Positions 62,025 to 64,000 of a stretch of 64,000 nt of DNA are shown one piece after another. The position numbers and the translations under genes were made by a program. Within the stretch, counting starts at the first letter, position 1. The number at the start of each line of letters is the position of its first letter. Source of the stretch: CAWCTD01 sp963798455 (GTDB taxonomy: Bacteria; Acidobacteriota; Terriglobia; Bryobacterales; Bryobacteraceae); the NCBI GenBank assembly GCA_963798455.1, contig CAWCTD010000003.1, forward strand, positions 1,054,001-1,118,000, given 5' to 3'. The notes under the pieces were generated by a model that saw only the letters and a program-made list of their open reading frames with translations, searched no databases and had not been told where the DNA came from.

Positions 62025-62657
62025 TCAGTCGGCGGGCAGAGCGCTGCCGGCCACGCTATGGATGGTCGCCCGCAGGCTGTTCAAACGCAGGCCCAGCCCT
62101 AGCTTGCAGATTGCGCTGAAACCAAAGTAAGAGCCCAGCCAATGCAAAGTCTGAGCGGGTGACCCTGGCTCCAGTTTGATCCAGCGAAACACGAAAGCAA
62201 GAAACGCCAAGCCAAAACCAACCGAGGCCAGTCCGGCCGCGCCAAGAAGCCATTCGTCCGCAAGATGACGCCGCAACGTTCGTGCGGTTGCCAATTCATA
62301 AATGCCGATGCTTATTGCCATCACGACGATCAGGAGCGCGACAGTACGAAAGGCGAGAGGACCTGTCCAGAAAGTAAAGATCAGTCCGAGTACGCTACAA
62401 GCAAAGCCATTCAGCACCAGAAGCCAGGATTTGCCCTTTCTGGAACTCCAAATGCCGGCTGCGATCGTGCAAGCTCCTGCCACCAGTGCGAGCATACCCA
62501 TATGCACAACCGTGCCTCTGTTGTCCACAAATGTGCGCAGAGTCGGGGATCCATCCGGGCGCTGCGTAAGTAAGTACATGAAGGAGATTATCGCGTCAAG
62601 AACGCCACACAATGCCAGTAACCACCAGTTCTTAACCATCGTTTGGATCATGCGCAC
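62025..62657 (-). CDS. DUF308/HdeD-like membrane protein
   Basis: 210 residues with about six hydrophobic segments arranged as three similar pairs, for example WWLLALCGVLDAIISFMYLL, MLALVAGACTIAAGIW, LLVLNGFACSVLGLIF and LLIVVMAISIGIYELATARTLRR. This fits the HdeD/DUF308 family of inner-membrane proteins of unknown function (acid-stress linked in enterics). Monocistronic. Confidence 0.72.
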   Translation of the reverse strand: MRMIQTMVKNWWLLALCGVLDAIISFMYLLTQRPDGSPTLRTFVDNRGTVVHMGMLALVAGACTIAAGIWSSRKGKSWLLVLNGFACSVLGLIFTFWTGPLAFRTVALLIVVMAISIGIYELATARTLRRHLADEWLLGAAGLASVGFGLAFLAFVFRWIKLEPGSPAQTLHWLGSYFGFSAICKLGLGLRLNSLRATIHSVAGSALPAD

Positions 62658-62860
62658 CCCCCTTATCGTGATCCAGCCCTACTCGGGGCGTGAGAGCTTT
62701 TTCTTAATTATGGCACAGCGACGCGTGTTCTCCTGGTGGCAGTGACGGCGATACTTCGGCAAGTTGCCCGGTGTTGGCAAGGCAGTTGTCAACGCCTCTC
62801 TTCTTCAAACTGACCTACTACCCTCTTCCCGCAACAGCCGGGATTTGCTAGATTGACCAC

Positions 62861-64000
62861 ATGACTCGGCTACTTTCGTGGCATGGTGGTCTGGCGGCTT
62901 CCTGCTTGCTTGCTGCCGCCAGTGTTTTTGGCTTGCACGCCGCGCAGCCGGCGGACGTTGAGCAGCGAACGGATGCCCTGCTGGCGCGCATGACGCTGGA
63001 GGAGAAACTGGGCCAGATGTCGCAGGCCAGCGCCCCGGCGGCGCTGACCGACCAGTTGAGAGAGGAGATCCGCAAAGGACGCTGGGGCTCGTTTCTGAAC
63101 GCTGATCCGCAATTCATCGCGGAAGCGCAGCGGATCGCGGCCAAGGAAAGCCGTCTGAGTGTTCCGTTGATCTTTGGGCGCGATGTGATCCACGGCTTCC
63201 GGACCGTGTTCCCGATTCCGTTGGGGCAGTCGGCCAGTTGGGACCCGGAGCTGGTCCGGCAGGCGGCGCGCACTGCGGCGCGCGAAGCATCGAGCACGGG
63301 CATCCGTTGGACCTTCGCCCCCATGATCGACATTGCACGGGACCCGCGCTGGGGCCGCATCGCCGAATCGCTCGGTGAGGACCCTTATCTGGGCGAGGTG
63401 CTGGCGTCAGCCATGGTCCGCGGCTTTCAGGGCGACTCGCTCGACGCGCCTGGGTCGATCGCCGCGTGCGCCAAGCATTATGTGGGTTACGGAGCGGCGG
63501 AGGGAGGCCGGGACTACAACACGGCTTGGATTCCGGAGATCCTCCTGCGCAACGTCTACCTGCGGCCGTTCCACGCCGCGCGCGACGCCGGGGTCGCGAC
63601 GTTCATGAGCGCCTTCAACGACCTCAACGGTATCCCGGCCAGCGGCAACGCGTTTACGCTGCGGCAGGTGCTGCGGAACGAATGGAAATTCGACGGGTTC
63701 GTGGTGAGCGATTGGACCGCGATTACGGAGCTGATCCCGCACGGTTACGCGGCCGATCCCAAGGATGCTGCGTTGAAGGGGATCAGGGCCGGCGTGGACA
63801 TGGAGATGGTGAGCACCAGCTTCTACGATCACGTCAGGGAACTGATCGATGCCGGCCAGCTCGATTCGAAGCTGGTTGACGAGGCGGTGCGGAACATTCT
63901 CAGAATCAAGTTCCGTCTCGGATTGTTCGAAGGGCCGGCAGGGGGGCAGGGCAGCACGGCCGGCTTGCTTGTCCCCGAGGCTCTCCAGGTAGCCAGGAAG
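62861..64000 (+). CDS. bglX: GH3 beta-glucosidase, N-terminal part (runs off the window)
   Basis: From ATG 62861 the frame is open for 380 codons to the window edge. Signal-like N-terminus (MTRLLSWHGGLAASCLLAAASVFGLHAAQ) then the family-3 catalytic domain: ARMTLEEKLGQM, GRDVIHGFRTVFPIPLG, FAPMIDIARDPRWGRIAESLGEDPYL, CAKHYVGYGAAEGGRDYN, MSAFNDLNG and the nucleophile in FVVSDWTAI. It cleaves beta-glucosides (or xylosides) outside the cytoplasm. Symbol by similarity only. Confidence 0.9.
   Translation, partial: MTRLLSWHGGLAASCLLAAASVFGLHAAQPADVEQRTDALLARMTLEEKLGQMSQASAPAALTDQLREEIRKGRWGSFLNADPQFIAEAQRIAAKESRLSVPLIFGRDVIHGFRTVFPIPLGQSASWDPELVRQAARTAAREASSTGIRWTFAPMIDIARDPRWGRIAESLGEDPYLGEVLASAMVRGFQGDSLDAPGSIAACAKHYVGYGAAEGGRDYNTAWIPEILLRNVYLRPFHAARDAGVATFMSAFNDLNGIPASGNAFTLRQVLRNEWKFDGFVVSDWTAITELIPHGYAADPKDAALKGIRAGVDMEMVSTSFYDHVRELIDAGQLDSKLVDEAVRNILRIKFRLGLFEGPAGGQGSTAGLLVPEALQVARK

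Overview
GC-rich bacterial DNA, most likely from an Acidobacteriota genome (Bryobacterales / Candidatus Solibacter relatives are plausible). The clues are a VWFA-related protein of the acidobacterial type, many small secreted proteins of unknown function, a twin-arginine aldo/keto reductase, multihaem cytochromes and a GH3 glucosidase. The assignment is inferred from gene content only.

Layout. (1) 0-19.1 kb is chromosomal backbone: a multihaem cytochrome (cut by the window edge), aldo/keto reductase, an isoprenoid-synthase-fold protein, a broken M13 peptidase, a minus-strand run cobO-accD-ABC-F ATPase-RNase H-like exonuclease-MFS, a tetrahaem cytochrome, rlmH, an SDR, a degenerate receiver, a VWFA protein, rhomboid and a Gfo/Idh/MocA oxidoreductase. 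(2) 19.12-50.71 kb is a ~31.5 kb island bounded by an intact tRNA-Pro(UGG) on the right and a 52-nt displaced copy of its 3' half on the left. It has visibly lower GC, three tyrosine recombinases, a VirD4/TraD-like ATPase, a replication-relaxation protein, several orphan methyltransferases and mostly defence-type cargo. (3) 50.7-57 kb is a tripartite RND efflux operon riddled with single-base frameshifts. (4) 57-64 kb holds an HU protein, an HU-like/TIR fusion, a TPR lipoprotein-like protein, uvrC, a TIR-STAND NTPase, a BrnA-like antitoxin, a DUF308-type membrane protein and the start of a GH3 enzyme.

Main result: the island carries two different ubiquitin-like (Ubl) conjugation systems. System A (minus, 27.5-29.5 kb) is Ubl-E2-JAB-E1 with a C-x-x-C E1 and a cysteine-containing E2. 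It sits in one run with DUF2958, a small coiled-coil protein, a ParB/MT-A70 fusion, and downstream a PLD-nuclease/helicase plus Eco57I-class methylase pair. System B (plus, 47.77-49.82 kb) is Ubl-E2-(JAB-E1 fusion). Its E2 has no cysteine at all, its E1 lacks the usual crossover-loop cysteine, and its Ubl ends in Gly-Ser-Leu, which would need trimming. System B is divergently transcribed from an unusual AbiEii-WYL-zinc-finger protein / ImmA-like peptidase / XRE regulator operon, and the shared intergenic region holds a consensus promoter flanked by two matching palindromes. On the backbone side, two TIR proteins (HU-TIR and TIR-STAND) add further immune-like genes.

Quality caveat: many genes (M13 peptidase, accD, ABC-F, ParB/MT-A70, E2-A, JAB-A, DUF2958, GIY-YIG, all three RND genes) contain frameshifts, nearly all of them single-base gains that are repaired perfectly by removing one base. 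They look more like consensus errors than decay, so these genes should be treated as probably intact until the reads are checked.
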